This document shows positions 10,572-21,107 of a DNA stretch of 64,000 nt, piece after piece. The notes under the pieces are model-generated. The model did not search any database, had not been told where the DNA came from, and saw nothing but the letters and a program-made list of their open reading frames with translations. Source of the DNA: Larix kaempferi (Eukaryota > Streptophyta > Pinopsida > Pinales > Pinaceae); NCBI GenBank assembly GCA_027924585.1, contig BSBM01000486.1, positions 42,650,501 through 42,714,500 on the forward strand, read 5' to 3'. Numbering within the stretch: position 1 is the first letter of the stretch; each line of letters starts with the position of its first letter. Made by a program: the position numbers and the translations under genes.

Positions 10572-12275
10572 AATGGGATCTCTCTAAAGCTTGTGAGATA
10601 TAAAGGACCAATGATAGCTATACGACGTCTCTTGAGAAGAGACTGTGATAGATCACTAACTGGTAAACCATCCAACCGATGAGATCGGCGGGGAGCCGGA
10701 TCTCGATCCATGATGACTTCAAAAAGTCGAAAAATAAGCATCTCCTAACGGCCCACTAAATCGTCACTAAGCACACACCTAAAATAAACTACAACCAAAA
10801 TACACACAATACGGGACTGGCTCAAGGGACCTCTCGACACTACAGCATGTATGTCTCGCCTAGCAGAGGCTTGAAACTCCCAAACTATAACCAGAGGTAA
10901 CATAATCAGTTATAAGGGACCTTAGACTTCGATGTGCAAACACAATGTGCTGTCCGACCCCAATCTAACTCAGGACAATCACATAATCACCACTGCAAAT
11001 GCCCTATGTGATACCTAGGTAAATAAACTATGGCCACCATGTATAACCAATGCTTAGGCAAACATTCGCAGGTGGGATCTGTCGTATGGGAAGGGTAGCT
11101 AAGCTTGAATCTCAAAAGGGTCAAATCCGCCAAGAGTCCCCAGATACGAACAAATCCTGGATATATCTCCCACGTTCAACAAGTAATGGAGGGCTATCTC
11201 CGCAACCAACCTCCCGTGACCTCGTGCTTAACTCCGGCATGAGTAGAGCGTCCCGAGAACACCGATGTATACCATGGGTTTCACCACTCCCTGGTCAGAC
11301 ACATAATGTTTGTTTAATAGTCTTGGATCATTTACTCAACATGATCTATTCCAAGACTCTAAACCTACACTAGTTGGTGCACCCTAGAAAAGAGAAATCG
11401 TTCTAATCAATTTTTAATTAAGCGTTAATTTTATTGGCTGTGATTACTCAAAGGGATATGGTCGTGAAACTAATGATGTGAAAATACCCAATGATATGCA
11501 CACCCGAAAAACACTAGACTCATCTACCAATAGGAAAAAGTATGCCACTAAATGACAATCAAACCAACATTTATTTTTCAGAAATAACATGCAATCTCTT
11601 TATAATTTCATGCACAAACAAGCCCTAAAGAAGGCACAAGCACTCTAATGCAAGATGCAAATACATAAAGCAATTTTTTTTTTTGTATTTTCACTATAAA
11701 TGAATGAAAATGCAACAATTATTTTTGTATTTTCAATATAAATGAATGAAAATGCAAATAGAATCAACACTTTTCATAAAAGAATGCAGAGCATGTAATA
11801 CAGATAACCCAACAAACCCCAAAAAGCAAGACTCAGCTAAGCCAATGAGCTATAAAAAAAGAAAAAATGGTTAAAAACCAATTTCTCAAAAAACTAAAGA
11901 AAGAGGAGCTTCCAGTCACTAAAAGGGCAAGAGACAGTCAGGATATAGGCCTAATAAGACTCAGGAACACCCAGAATTCACCCAACATCAACCAAACATC
12001 ACAAACAAGGTTAAATCGGACCTGTACGCAACTGTTCAAAGAATAGTAGCGTATGTACATGGGGTAGTTAACTAACTATCAGTAGCATGTACACGTGGGT
12101 AAAACACAGCAGACTCGCGTACAAGGAAGGATAGGTGAACAAAAAATGAATGAAAAGGACAAGAAAACTCAATATTTTTCTATAAGAACTTGAAAACCTA
12201 TCAATGGCATAGAAACTCGAAAGAATAGAGACTCAAAATAAGGAAAAATGCCCAAAAACCCCAAATGGAGGCTTC
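10572..12275 (-). other. Tat-A leader, untranslated
   Basis: Homologous to the leaders of Tat-C (40755-42386) and Tat-B (14099-15548). It contains A/T-rich poly-T stretches near 11660-11760. No convincing coding sequence; the frame at 11050-11373 is on the opposite strand to the element. Confidence 0.7.
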
Positions 12276-12293
12276 TCCCCAGCGAAGTCACCA
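12276..12293 (-). other. Tat-A primer binding site
   Basis: Minus strand TGGTGACTTCGCTGGGGA, four bases inside the LTR. Tat-C has TGGCGAATCCGCTGGG at the same place. Tat/Ogre-type elements use this kind of site, commonly assigned to tRNA-Arg; the tRNA is not proven here. Confidence 0.75.
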
Positions 12294-12297
12294 ATTC

Positions 12298-12349
12298 TGT
12301 TACACAGAAAAAATTTATATGGCTTGGGGCAGACCACAACAAACAGATG
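12298..12349 (-). mobile_element. Tat-A 5' LTR, inner piece
   Basis: 52 bp, the end of the LTR next to the primer site (plus strand starts TGTTACACAG), aligning with the start of the Tat-C LTR at 42403. It is cut at 12349 by Tat-B; the rest is at 27577-28472. The last five bases AGATG are the Tat-B target site. Confidence 0.85.
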
Positions 12350-13277
12350 TGTTACACAGAAATCTTCCACCCTGTGAGCATCAACATTCTTTGGCCTGTA
12401 GGATCCATTTCAGTGACTCAGATCCATTTTTATCTTTCAGTGAGACCAGTTTTCCCTATTTTTATTCCTACTCACTTGTTGTATCACTATAGCAGGCATA
12501 CCCGCGAGTTGCATCCCTATAGCCCACGGGTAGCATGTAAAATGGTAAAAACCACTATTAATTACTTTTTGCTCCCAAAAAGCGGTCATTGGGTGACCTT
12601 TGGCTCTCCATCTGCCCGAGTAACGCCTCGATGTGTCCTTTCACCTACCTTTGAGAGGACTATATATTGAGCACATATGGCTTATGGATGGGAGGAAGAA
12701 GAGAATAGTAAAGGAACTCTAGTGGATTTTTTCCCTATCTTGAGTCTACACTCATTGATCCTTGTAGTTGTGAACCCCTTATGTTCACCTTCCAAACTCC
12801 TTCTAGTTTGAGTTTTCCATTCATGGAGGATTGAAGTGGTGGAGGCACAAGTTGATTGATCTAGATCTTGGTTCAGATTGGTTATCGGCAAGAGGTCATA
12901 TCACTTTGTACTTCTTCTTGTTCATTAATAGAGATACTCATATTCTCGTCCATTCATGGTGTGAATGTCATTTATTATACATTGGGTTACATTTGCTTAT
13001 GATATTATGGACCATTGTTATTGATAATGTTAATGTCAATTATATATTATATGTACTTGTTGGATATTGGTTTTCAAGACTAATTTGCATATTACAAGTG
13101 CGTGGATTGAAAGCTCCAATGGGGACCTACATCAAACGTTGGATCGAGGTTGGTTACATTTCTCCATTATCTTAACATTGTCATTTATAATAGCATTTCT
13201 TTGAGAATTGAGTAGATTTCTGGTAGTCATTTGTCTGTTGTGGTATTCCCAAGCTATAGTGAGTTTTATCCAATACA
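12350..13277 (+). mobile_element. Tat-B 5' LTR
   Basis: Runs TGTTACACAG to TCCAATACA, 928 bp, and is bounded on both sides by AGATG (12345-12349, 13278-13282). A TATA box (TATATATT) is at 12661-12668. Viewed alone it mimics a solo LTR, but the right-hand flank is the duplicated segment described at 13278. Confidence 0.9.
12659..12668 (+). promoter_or_regulatory. TATA box of the Tat-B 5' LTR
   Basis: ACTATATATT, preceded by TTTGAGAGG. The same box is in the 3' LTR (about 26959-26968) and, on the minus strand, in the Tat-C LTR (43011-43019). Confidence 0.65.
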
Positions 13278-14098
13278 AGATGAACATGAGAAATCAACTC
13301 AATTCCCAACATATGCTATATAAATGTAAATGTGGGTAAACAACATAGAGAGCCTACCTCAATCCGGACGTTCGATGAAGAATTCTGTTGAGCTTTTGAA
13401 TCACAACACTTGAACCTGCAACTTAGTCTCAAAAATAAACACAAACAAGTGCATATGATATATAAAAGATGTTAGCATATACAATAGCATAATCCATGAT
13501 ATATATAAGAAAATGTACCCAATGATAACAAACAATCATTCACAATATCAATTGGACGAGAAAATGAGTATTTCTAATAATATGAACAAGAAGTACAAGA
13601 TACAACCTCCTGTCAGCAACTCATCTGAACCAAGAACTAGGTCCTTCCACTTGTGCCTCCACCACTTCAATCCCCCATGCAATGGAAAAATCATGAGTAA
13701 AGGAGCGAATCCTTCACAAGATATGGAAGAGTTTGGTAGGTGAACATAAATGGTTCACAACAACTAGGATCAATGGATGTAGACTCAAGCTATGGAAAAA
13801 TTCCAATAGAGTTTCGATGCTCTCTCTTTCTCCTCCTTCCATGTACCATAAGATATCAGTATATAACCCTCCAAAGGCAAGTGAAAGGTCGAATCGAGTC
13901 GTTTCTAGATACATGGAGGGACAAAGGTCACAATGGCCGCTTGTTGGAGTGAAAAATAGAGTTTTTACTTTTATTTACCAAAAAGTCGATGTACGCAGGC
14001 TGTATTGAGGCAACCTGCATATACGCGAGGTGTACTGAAGTAGCTCGCGTACATGAGGAAAAATAGGGAAAGAGGGGTTCAAGGATATCCACAAATAT
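13278..14098 (-). repeat. Duplicated Tat-A LTR segment inside Tat-B
   Basis: This segment, beginning with the target copy AGATG, is nearly identical to 27577-28398, the part of the Tat-A LTR that flanks the 3' end of Tat-B. It stops at about 14098, where sequence switches to the Tat-B leader across a short T-rich similarity (ATATG..TTTT..TGAG). It is therefore a copy of 3' flanking DNA placed after the 5' LTR and not a separate insertion. Confidence 0.8.
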
Positions 14099-15548
14099 GC
14101 TTTTTTCTGAGCCTTTTGACTCTTTATTTGCCCATTTTCCTTTCCTCACCCGCGGGCTAGCTTAGTTCCTCCCGCGTCTACCCGCCTCTGTTTACTCTAC
14201 TGCTCGCGGGTACCCACAGGATTTCCTTCGATAGTAGTGTGTAACTCCGGCTTTTGTTGGTTTATGACTATTGGTTGTTGCTGGGTGAGTTTGGTTGGTT
14301 CCTAAGTCTTTGTTGGCCTCTTTCTTGACTGTTTCATGCCTTGTTTGTGACCAGATCTCTTCGTTTCTCTTGGTTGAGCCTTCTTGGTTTTTTACCAATC
14401 TTTGGTTTTAGCCTCTTGGTTTCTTCATTTTGAGCTCATTCCTTTGGCTGAGTCTTGTTGTTTAGGATCTGCTGGGTTGTCTTAGTGATCTTCTCGGCAC
14501 TTCAATGACTGAATAGTAGGATTTTGCTTGCATTTTTTCATTTCATTTATATTGAAAAAATACAAAAATATTCATTTAGTTTTTTGCATTTTCCTTCTTG
14601 TTTATAAGCGAAAATACAAAAATATTTTATTTCCATGTACTGCATCTTGCATTGAGTGCTTGTTGCCTTCATTTTAGGTTCTGCTTGTGCATCAAAAAGA
14701 TAAAAGATTGCATCTTTATTTCAGAATTGTTGGTTGATTTTGCATATTAGTGACATTTTTTTATTGGATAGATGAGTCTAGGATTGGACGATGTTGCATA
14801 CTATTGAGTCTACACATCACTAGTTTCATGATCATATCCCTTGAGTAATCACAGCCACTAAAATTAATGCTTAATCATAAAATTGATTAGATCGATTTTA
14901 TTTATAGGGTACACCAACTAGCATAGGTTTAGAGTCTTGGAATAGATCATTGTCAGTTAACAATCCAAGACTACTAGATGGAACATTAGGTGTCTGACTA
15001 GGGAGTGGAGGAATCCATGGTATAGATCGATGTTCTCAGGAAGCTTTACTCAATCCAAAGTTAAGCACGAGGTCATGGGAGGTTGGTTGAGGAGATATCC
15101 CTCTGATACCGGCTGAATGTGGGAGATATATCCAGGATTTTTTTGTATCTGGGGGTACCAGAGGTTCATCCTCTTGTGCTTCGGGCTTAGCTACCCTGCC
15201 CATACGACGGGTCCCACTTGCGACTGTCCCCCTGAGCATTGGTTATATTGCGGTGAACATAGTTGCCTTACCTAGGTACTGCACAGGGTACTTGCAGTGG
15301 TTATGCTGTTTGTGTCCTGAGTCAGATAGGGATTGGACAACACAGTTGTGTTCGTGCAGTGGACTTGACCCTGTCGACACAGTGAAGCTTGGGTGTCTCT
15401 ATAATTGATTTTGTTACCTCTGGCTATAGTTTGGGAGTCTTAAGCCTCTCCTAGGTGAGACATATCGGCTCTAGTGTCGGGAGCTCATTTAACCACTCCG
15501 TTTGTCTGCTCTTGGCTGTAGTCTCTCTAGGTTTGTGCTTTTGATTTA
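14099..15548 (+). other. Tat-B leader, 5' truncated
   Basis: Matches the Tat-C leader (reverse of 40755 to about 42280), starting at TTTCTGAGCC. The primer site and first part are absent. Open frames inside are antisense or short. It contains several CGCGGGTA-type motifs near 14150-14215. Confidence 0.75.
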
Positions 15549-17510
15549 TTGTTTTTGATTGATAGTTGGCCTTTAGGGGACGTTGTGACTCTCTCCGGAG
15601 ATAACGTGGCGCGGAGCCCTACTCTCTGCCGGTCCTGTCGATTGGATGGTTTAAAGCCACTAGAGGTTACACGCCGTATTGCTAGAGGACGTCGGAGGGC
15701 TCCCTTTGAGTCTTCAAATTCTTACGTGACTTACATTGAAGACTACATGGCTGCACATCCCGATATTGGGAAAGATCCTTCTACTCCTTCGGGTAGAGTT
15801 GAACATACTTCCGATCCCCATACTCCTCATGAGGATTGGGGAGGTGATCCACCTGAGACTCAACCTGGTTCTGTTTGGCCTAATCCACTTGACCGGGATC
15901 CGTTTGATCCTTCGAATCCGGACAATTATCTTTACGGGATGCCCGACTTACCTGAGGAGGAAGAACAGGATGAGCCTTTCGTTCCTTCATTTCCATGCAA
16001 TTATAGATACAGGAGGCCTGAGACTCATGATGACATTGGCCCTATGATCAACCCCACCGCACTCTCTTTTGGTATGCCTAGTCATAGTACTGTCGAGCCT
16101 TCCACTACGGTTGGTACTCACGTTGGTACTAGTCAAAGTGTTAGCCATACTATACCCACTGGGGGCACTACGTTGTCCACCCACTCACATAGTATGGGGA
16201 CTGGTCAAATTCCTAACCATGCTAATGTTGGAACACGACCACCTCCTAGGAATACCCAACCTAGCCGGAATGCTGTTCGGAATACGACTCGCTATCCAGA
16301 ACCTAGTACACATGCCGCTACTCGTCAACCCAGGACTACTTTTGCACATGATACCGTTCCTCCCAACCACGGGGGTGGACACATACCGCATACTTTTGCG
16401 TCCACTGCCGCCACTAGTAATGCTAATGTAGGGGGTGGGAATATTTCCTATTCACATGGACATCACACCACCAACCCTGCTACTAGTCACATCCATATTG
16501 GAGCTGAGAATGCTTCTCATGCTTTTTGTCACCACACGACTGCTCAAGCTAATCCTAATGCTGGGGGTGGGAACATACCATAACATTATGGTCATTATAA
16601 CACGGTTCCCACTATGAATAGTACATACATGCCCCATACTCATGGTGGAAACCCTTACTACAACACAGTCGGTGCTGGCCACTAGTATCACCCACCACCC
16701 CAATATGGTGCTCAAAATGCACATATACCTTCTTACTCTCAAATGGGTCAGGCAGGAGGAGGTTATCAATCCTATGGCCATGGGAAAGCTTATGGTTTGT
16801 CAGGTCCTTCTTATCAGTAGTTTAATCCTCATGGTCAAGCTTTTGGCCCATCTTATAACACAGGTCCGTTTAACCAACCTTTTATGGGAGCTTATAATCC
16901 AGCTTTCCAACCATAGCTCCCGTTCCTTGCATGCTTGAATCTCCCGGATCTTTCGAAGCTCATGAATGATCCGGTGTGTCACGACCCTACTTGGCCCCCA
17001 GTCCCTACCAAGCTCCCTTTGGACATTCCAAAGTTTGAGGGGAAAGGTGGTGAGGACTCAGGAGATCATGTCACGACATTTCACCTTTGGTGCTCCTCCA
17101 ACTCTTTGAATCATGATTCCATTAGATTACGACTATTTCAACGCACCCTCACGGGGGAAGCCGTGAAGTGGTATGTAGAGTTTCCTGGGAACACCTATAG
17201 GGTATTCAACGAGATTTCTTTGGTTTTCTTAGACCATTTCCAGTTGCCGGTTTGTTATGATACTGGTACTGAGTTGTTGTCCACCTTCCGTCAGAATAAG
17301 GCCACGCATATTTCTGACCACATTCAAGAGTGGCGTCGATAGAAGAGATTAGTGAAAGCCAACATTCCTCCAGAGTTCCTATTGGAATGGTTCCTTAAGT
17401 CTTTACTCCCATACATTGCTAAGGATGTTTCGATGTTTGGCATTGTGACTGAGGAACAAGCTATCTTGAAAGTCCAATAGTTAGATATACCTTATTCTTA
17501 GTCTGGCATT
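15549..17510 (+). pseudogene. gag: Tat-B gag, with several stop codons
   Basis: The open stretch 15549-16583 (344 residues) begins with a short basic region and becomes a low-complexity domain rich in His, Thr, Asn and Gly, with units of the form ATSNANVGGGNISYSHGHH repeated about every 25 residues. After stops at 16581, 16683, 16818 and 16914, the folded gag domain follows at 16935-17342 (IPKFEGKGGEDSGDHVTTF, LWCSSNSLNHDSIRLRLF, KWYVEFPG). Further TAG codons are at 17340, 17478 and 17499. Most of these sit where Tat-C has CAG or TGG. The true start may be a later ATG; Tat-C has one nearer the RVARG motif. Confidence 0.82.
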
Positions 17511-19709
17511 TTGTATGACATTATTCTTGATGCATCGAGAGCAAGACATGAGCCTACGTCAGTTCCTGGACCACATGCTGATGGCATTGTGGCGTCCGCA
17601 TCCACTCGCCCTGTAGACTTGGTATCTAATCAAATGCAAAATTTGTCGCTAAACCAGTCTGCTCCAGGACAGGTTCACATCTTGTCCACTTCCACTCCGT
17701 CGTTTGATGTACATAATGTGCAATCAACGAAACCGTCGGGTAACCAACAACCTGGTGGTAAGAAAAATGGGAGAAATAATCGTAGGGGTGGAAACAATGG
17801 AAGTAATAAAAATAACAATTGTAATACTCCTCGTAAAGAGAATTCCAACCCTTCTCAGGAAGGCAGTAATGCTGGTGAGGATCGTAATCCTAGGTGTAAG
17901 GTGAAATTCCCTTGCAAGCTTTGTGGGGAAGATCATCTTACTCATTTATGTCCTCAAATTGAAGAAGCATTGAAGCACTTAGCACAGAGCCCAGCTGTGT
18001 TGAAGGATCCCCTTCCTCATCATAAAAACATGGCTTCGCATGCTCCCACCACTGGTTATGGTACTAATGAAACGACCACATCTTCTTCCAATACTAGTGG
18101 TTATGGATGTGTGAATATGGTTCAGTCGGAGGTTTGTGTTGCTACTCGTCAACGCGATTATGGTGCACCACAACCAAATTTGGGGAATGAGCCTCCCCCT
18201 CCTCTTGATAATTCCTTGCATATCGAGAAGCCTTCCATTATGCCACGGATACCGAAAGGTGTTCTCAAGTGCTCCACGCATAACCCTAATGCTCGAGCCG
18301 CCCAGAACTACTCCATCGTAGAAGATTTGGGCCAAACTCCTTATGCCATGTCGGCTCTTGAGGTTTCGCAAGCCTGTCCTTCTCAGAAGCATGCCCTTTT
18401 GAGTGCGTTAGGAGTTCAGGATAGGGGAAGTCCTAGTGTTATCAAGTTCGATACTACTGATGTCCATCCTCGCTTACCTTACCACGTGGCTTTTCAAATC
18501 CAGGTGGTTTTCCTTAAAAGCTTCGTCAAACGTACTATGGTTGATGAAGGTGCTTCCGTGTCAGTTATGTCGTTAGTTTGTTGGAAAGCTCTTGGATCTC
18601 CTCCTCTACTCACGTCTAGAACTACACTCACTGCATTCGATGGTAGATATTTTACGCCACATGGAATTATCCCTTCCCTTGTTGTCTCCTTGGGAGGTAA
18701 GTCTGTGCCTATTGAATTCGAAGTGGTTGATGCACCCATCGACTACAACCTTTTACTGGGTCGGAACTGGATATATGCTATGAATGTTGTCGCGTCTACT
18801 GTATTTAGAGTTATCTGCTTTCCCCATGAAGGCAAGATCGTGACGATCGATCAACTGGATTATGTTGGAACTCCTTCCACAACATCCATGGGGTCTGTAG
18901 TCCCGCAAGTTTTTGATTCTCAGCCGACAACTGGGAACATAGGTGTTGGAATGTACCCCTCCTTGATGGGAACTTATAATCTTTCTTTACCTGTGAATTT
19001 TATTGGAACCATTACCGACAATGCGTCTCCTCCCTCGAATAATATGTTATTCTGGACCTCCTATTTAGATGATCCGTGGATTTTACCATCCATGAATTCC
19101 ACGTCTGGAGATATTGCGCATGTCGGGATGTCTATGCCTTTATCTGTAGTGGAGCTTGCTTACGATCATATCCAACAAACCACTGCAGATCCAAATATCT
19201 CTTCTTCCCAGATAGTTGAAGAAGATCCCGTTATGCTGCCAGTTTGGGCAGCCAACTCATCTTGTTCCCACGATTGCCTTGATGATACTTTACCATCTGA
19301 TGAAGCTATCCTTGAGTCCATGTGTGGTAGTGAGAGGCCTTGGGGAGATATGCACCATCGCTCTTATTTCCTTCCCAACCTCAAGCTCGTTGAGCAGGAG
19401 GAGTTTATGATGACTCTAGCTGAGATGGTTGGTCACCCTGTGGCTCTTTTGGAGTCGCATGATGTTTTTATGGAGGGGAATATGGCCAATATTTCCCCAA
19501 CCATTTCGATCAACATCTCTCGCACTCCTGGAAAGGTAGAGAATGTTTACGTCGATGCTGATTGCACTCCTGAGGAGATTGGTATTTACACTGACTTGTT
19601 TACAGAAGTCCGGGAAGCTTTCGCCTGGTCATACGAGGAGATGCCAGGAATAGAACCCCGCATTGTTGAACACGAGATTAGAATGTACCCTAATGCTAAA
19701 CTGGTTTGA
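17511..19709 (+). CDS. gag: Tat-B gag C-terminus, zinc knuckle, protease and linker
   Basis: The longest frame in the window (732 codons). In order: Asn/Gly/Lys-rich basic stretch (residues about 80-105), zinc knuckle CKLCGEDHLTHLC (about 134-147), a Pro-rich region, then protease with VDEGAS near residue 345 and PIDYNLLLGRNWIYAM about 70 residues later, then a linker to RT. The protease triplet is D-E-G rather than the usual D-S/T-G. The frame ends at TGA 19707-19709 in the context KLV.QCLRA, where Tat-C has CGA, so a C-to-T change separated it from RT. The ATG at 17511 is only the first after an upstream stop and not a natural start. Confidence 0.85.
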   Translation: MYDIILDASRARHEPTSVPGPHADGIVASASTRPVDLVSNQMQNLSLNQSAPGQVHILSTSTPSFDVHNVQSTKPSGNQQPGGKKNGRNNRRGGNNGSNKNNNCNTPRKENSNPSQEGSNAGEDRNPRCKVKFPCKLCGEDHLTHLCPQIEEALKHLAQSPAVLKDPLPHHKNMASHAPTTGYGTNETTTSSSNTSGYGCVNMVQSEVCVATRQRDYGAPQPNLGNEPPPPLDNSLHIEKPSIMPRIPKGVLKCSTHNPNARAAQNYSIVEDLGQTPYAMSALEVSQACPSQKHALLSALGVQDRGSPSVIKFDTTDVHPRLPYHVAFQIQVVFLKSFVKRTMVDEGASVSVMSLVCWKALGSPPLLTSRTTLTAFDGRYFTPHGIIPSLVVSLGGKSVPIEFEVVDAPIDYNLLLGRNWIYAMNVVASTVFRVICFPHEGKIVTIDQLDYVGTPSTTSMGSVVPQVFDSQPTTGNIGVGMYPSLMGTYNLSLPVNFIGTITDNASPPSNNMLFWTSYLDDPWILPSMNSTSGDIAHVGMSMPLSVVELAYDHIQQTTADPNISSSQIVEEDPVMLPVWAANSSCSHDCLDDTLPSDEAILESMCGSERPWGDMHHRSYFLPNLKLVEQEEFMMTLAEMVGHPVALLESHDVFMEGNMANISPTISINISRTPGKVENVYVDADCTPEEIGIYTDLFTEVREAFAWSYEEMPGIEPRIVEHEIRMYPNAKLV

Positions 19710-20252
19710 CAATGCTTACGTGCTGTGAACCCTAGGAAGGAAGTTGCTATTAAGGAAGAGGTGGAGAAAATGCTCAAAGATGGTTTCATCTACCCCGTTC
19801 CCCTTACCGAATGGGTGTCAAATCCTATTCCTGTGGATAAGAAGCAGGGAACAATCCGTCTATGCACTGATTTCAGAGATTTGAACCGTGCATGTCCGAA
19901 AGACAACTTCCCCACGCCATTCATTGATCACATATTGGATGCTTGTGCAGGGAGTGAGATTTTTTCATTCATGGATGGATTCTCGGGTTATAATCAGATT
20001 CAAATCAAACCCGCGGACCAACATAAGACAACATTTATTTGTCCATGGGGAACATTTGCATACCAGAAAATTCCCTTCGGCCTCAAAAATGCTGGAGCTA
20101 CTTTTCAGCGAACCATGACCTATGCCTTTCAAGATCTTAAGATGATTATGAAAGTTTTCTTGGATGATCTTGCTGGCCATTCTCGCAAGAGAATGGACCA
20201 CCCCAAGCACCTCCGTATGATTCTCGAATGATGTATCCATTACAAAATTCGA
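19710..20252 (+). pseudogene. pol: Tat-B reverse transcriptase
   Basis: The open stretch 19725-20231 holds the RT fingers and palm: TIRLCTDFRDLNRACPKD (residues 43-60), catalytic Asp in FSFMDGFSGYNQI (D84), PFGLKNAGATF (118-127) and the active-site box FLDD (145-148). Catalytic residues are intact. A TGA at 20229, in LRMILE.CIHYKIRLNP, closes the frame; the same stop is in Tat-C. Conserved CGA-to-TGA in both may be ancestral or parallel. Confidence 0.9.
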
Positions 20253-21092
20253 TTGAATCCCAACAAATGCATCTTCGCTATTAGGACTGGTCACCTTCTA
20301 GGATTCATAGTTTCGCGAGAGGGTATTAGAGTCGATCCTCTCAAAGTTGAGGTAATACTTCAGTTGCCTCCTCCGCGTAATCTGTTACAACTTCAGAGCC
20401 TCCAAGGGAGAGCTACTTTTATGCGTCGGTTTATAGCTAACTATGCTAGTATTACTAAAGGTTTCGCACGCTTATTGAAGAAAGACACACCTTTTATCTG
20501 GGATGAGCGAGCCCAACAGTCTTTTGATGCCCTTAAGAAAGCTTTGGTATTGGCCCCTGTGCTTAGTCCACCAGACTTTACACGAGATTTCATTCTTTAT
20601 GTGGCCGCGTCTCAAGAGACTATTGTAATGGTCTTGGTTCAGGTAGATGATGCGCTCGTCGAGCATGTTATCTATTATCTCAGTCAAAATTTAGTAGACG
20701 CTGAGCTAAGGTACACCCACGTAGAAAAGCTGGCAGTTGCGACTGTTCATGCAGTCCAGCGGTTACAACATTACATCTTGCTTCGAACAACCACCGTTGT
20801 AGATCACATCAATCCGTTTCAGTTTGTGCTATCACGACGCCTTATCGGGGGTAAGTATAATAAATGGATTGTGATCCTTCAGGAATTTGATCTTGATTTT
20901 GCTTCAACAAAATTGGTGAAATCATTGGTGTTCGCTGAGCTTATGTCGGACCTTCCACAGATTGACAAGGATGTCATTCATGAAGATTCCTTTGTGGATG
21001 AACACTTATTTCTTATCTCGACCGAGGACCCTTGGTATGGGGATGTCATTGTATATCTCCAAACTTTGAAGTTTCCTCTCCATTATTCATGA
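20253..21092 (+). pseudogene. pol: Tat-B RT thumb and first RNase H
   Basis: 279 codons. The thumb (NPNKCIFAIRTGHLLGFIVS, LQSLQGRATFMRRFIANYA) is followed by the gypsy-type RNase H (FIWDERAQQSFDALKKAL, FILYVAASQETIVMVLVQ, ELRYTHVEKLAVATVHAVQ). The first catalytic Asp of the normal LYTDAS motif is Ala (LYVAAS), so this domain probably acts as a structural tether. GGKYNKWIVILQEFDLDF marks the connection to integrase. The frame ends at 21092; the next frame starts 15 bases on. Confidence 0.88.
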
Positions 21093-21107
21093 GACGAGCG
21101 ACGGCGT

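Noticed and set aside
12350-13277. A solo LTR, since AGATG flanks it on both sides
   Set aside because: The same LTR, AGATG and right flank recur at the 3' end of Tat-B and the Tat-B leader follows at 14099, so it is the Tat-B 5' LTR with copied flank.
12248-14150. Open frames on both strands repeated at 26579-28307, looking like conserved small proteins
   Set aside because: The repetition is explained by LTR duplication; overlapping frames on both strands and no domain argue against coding.
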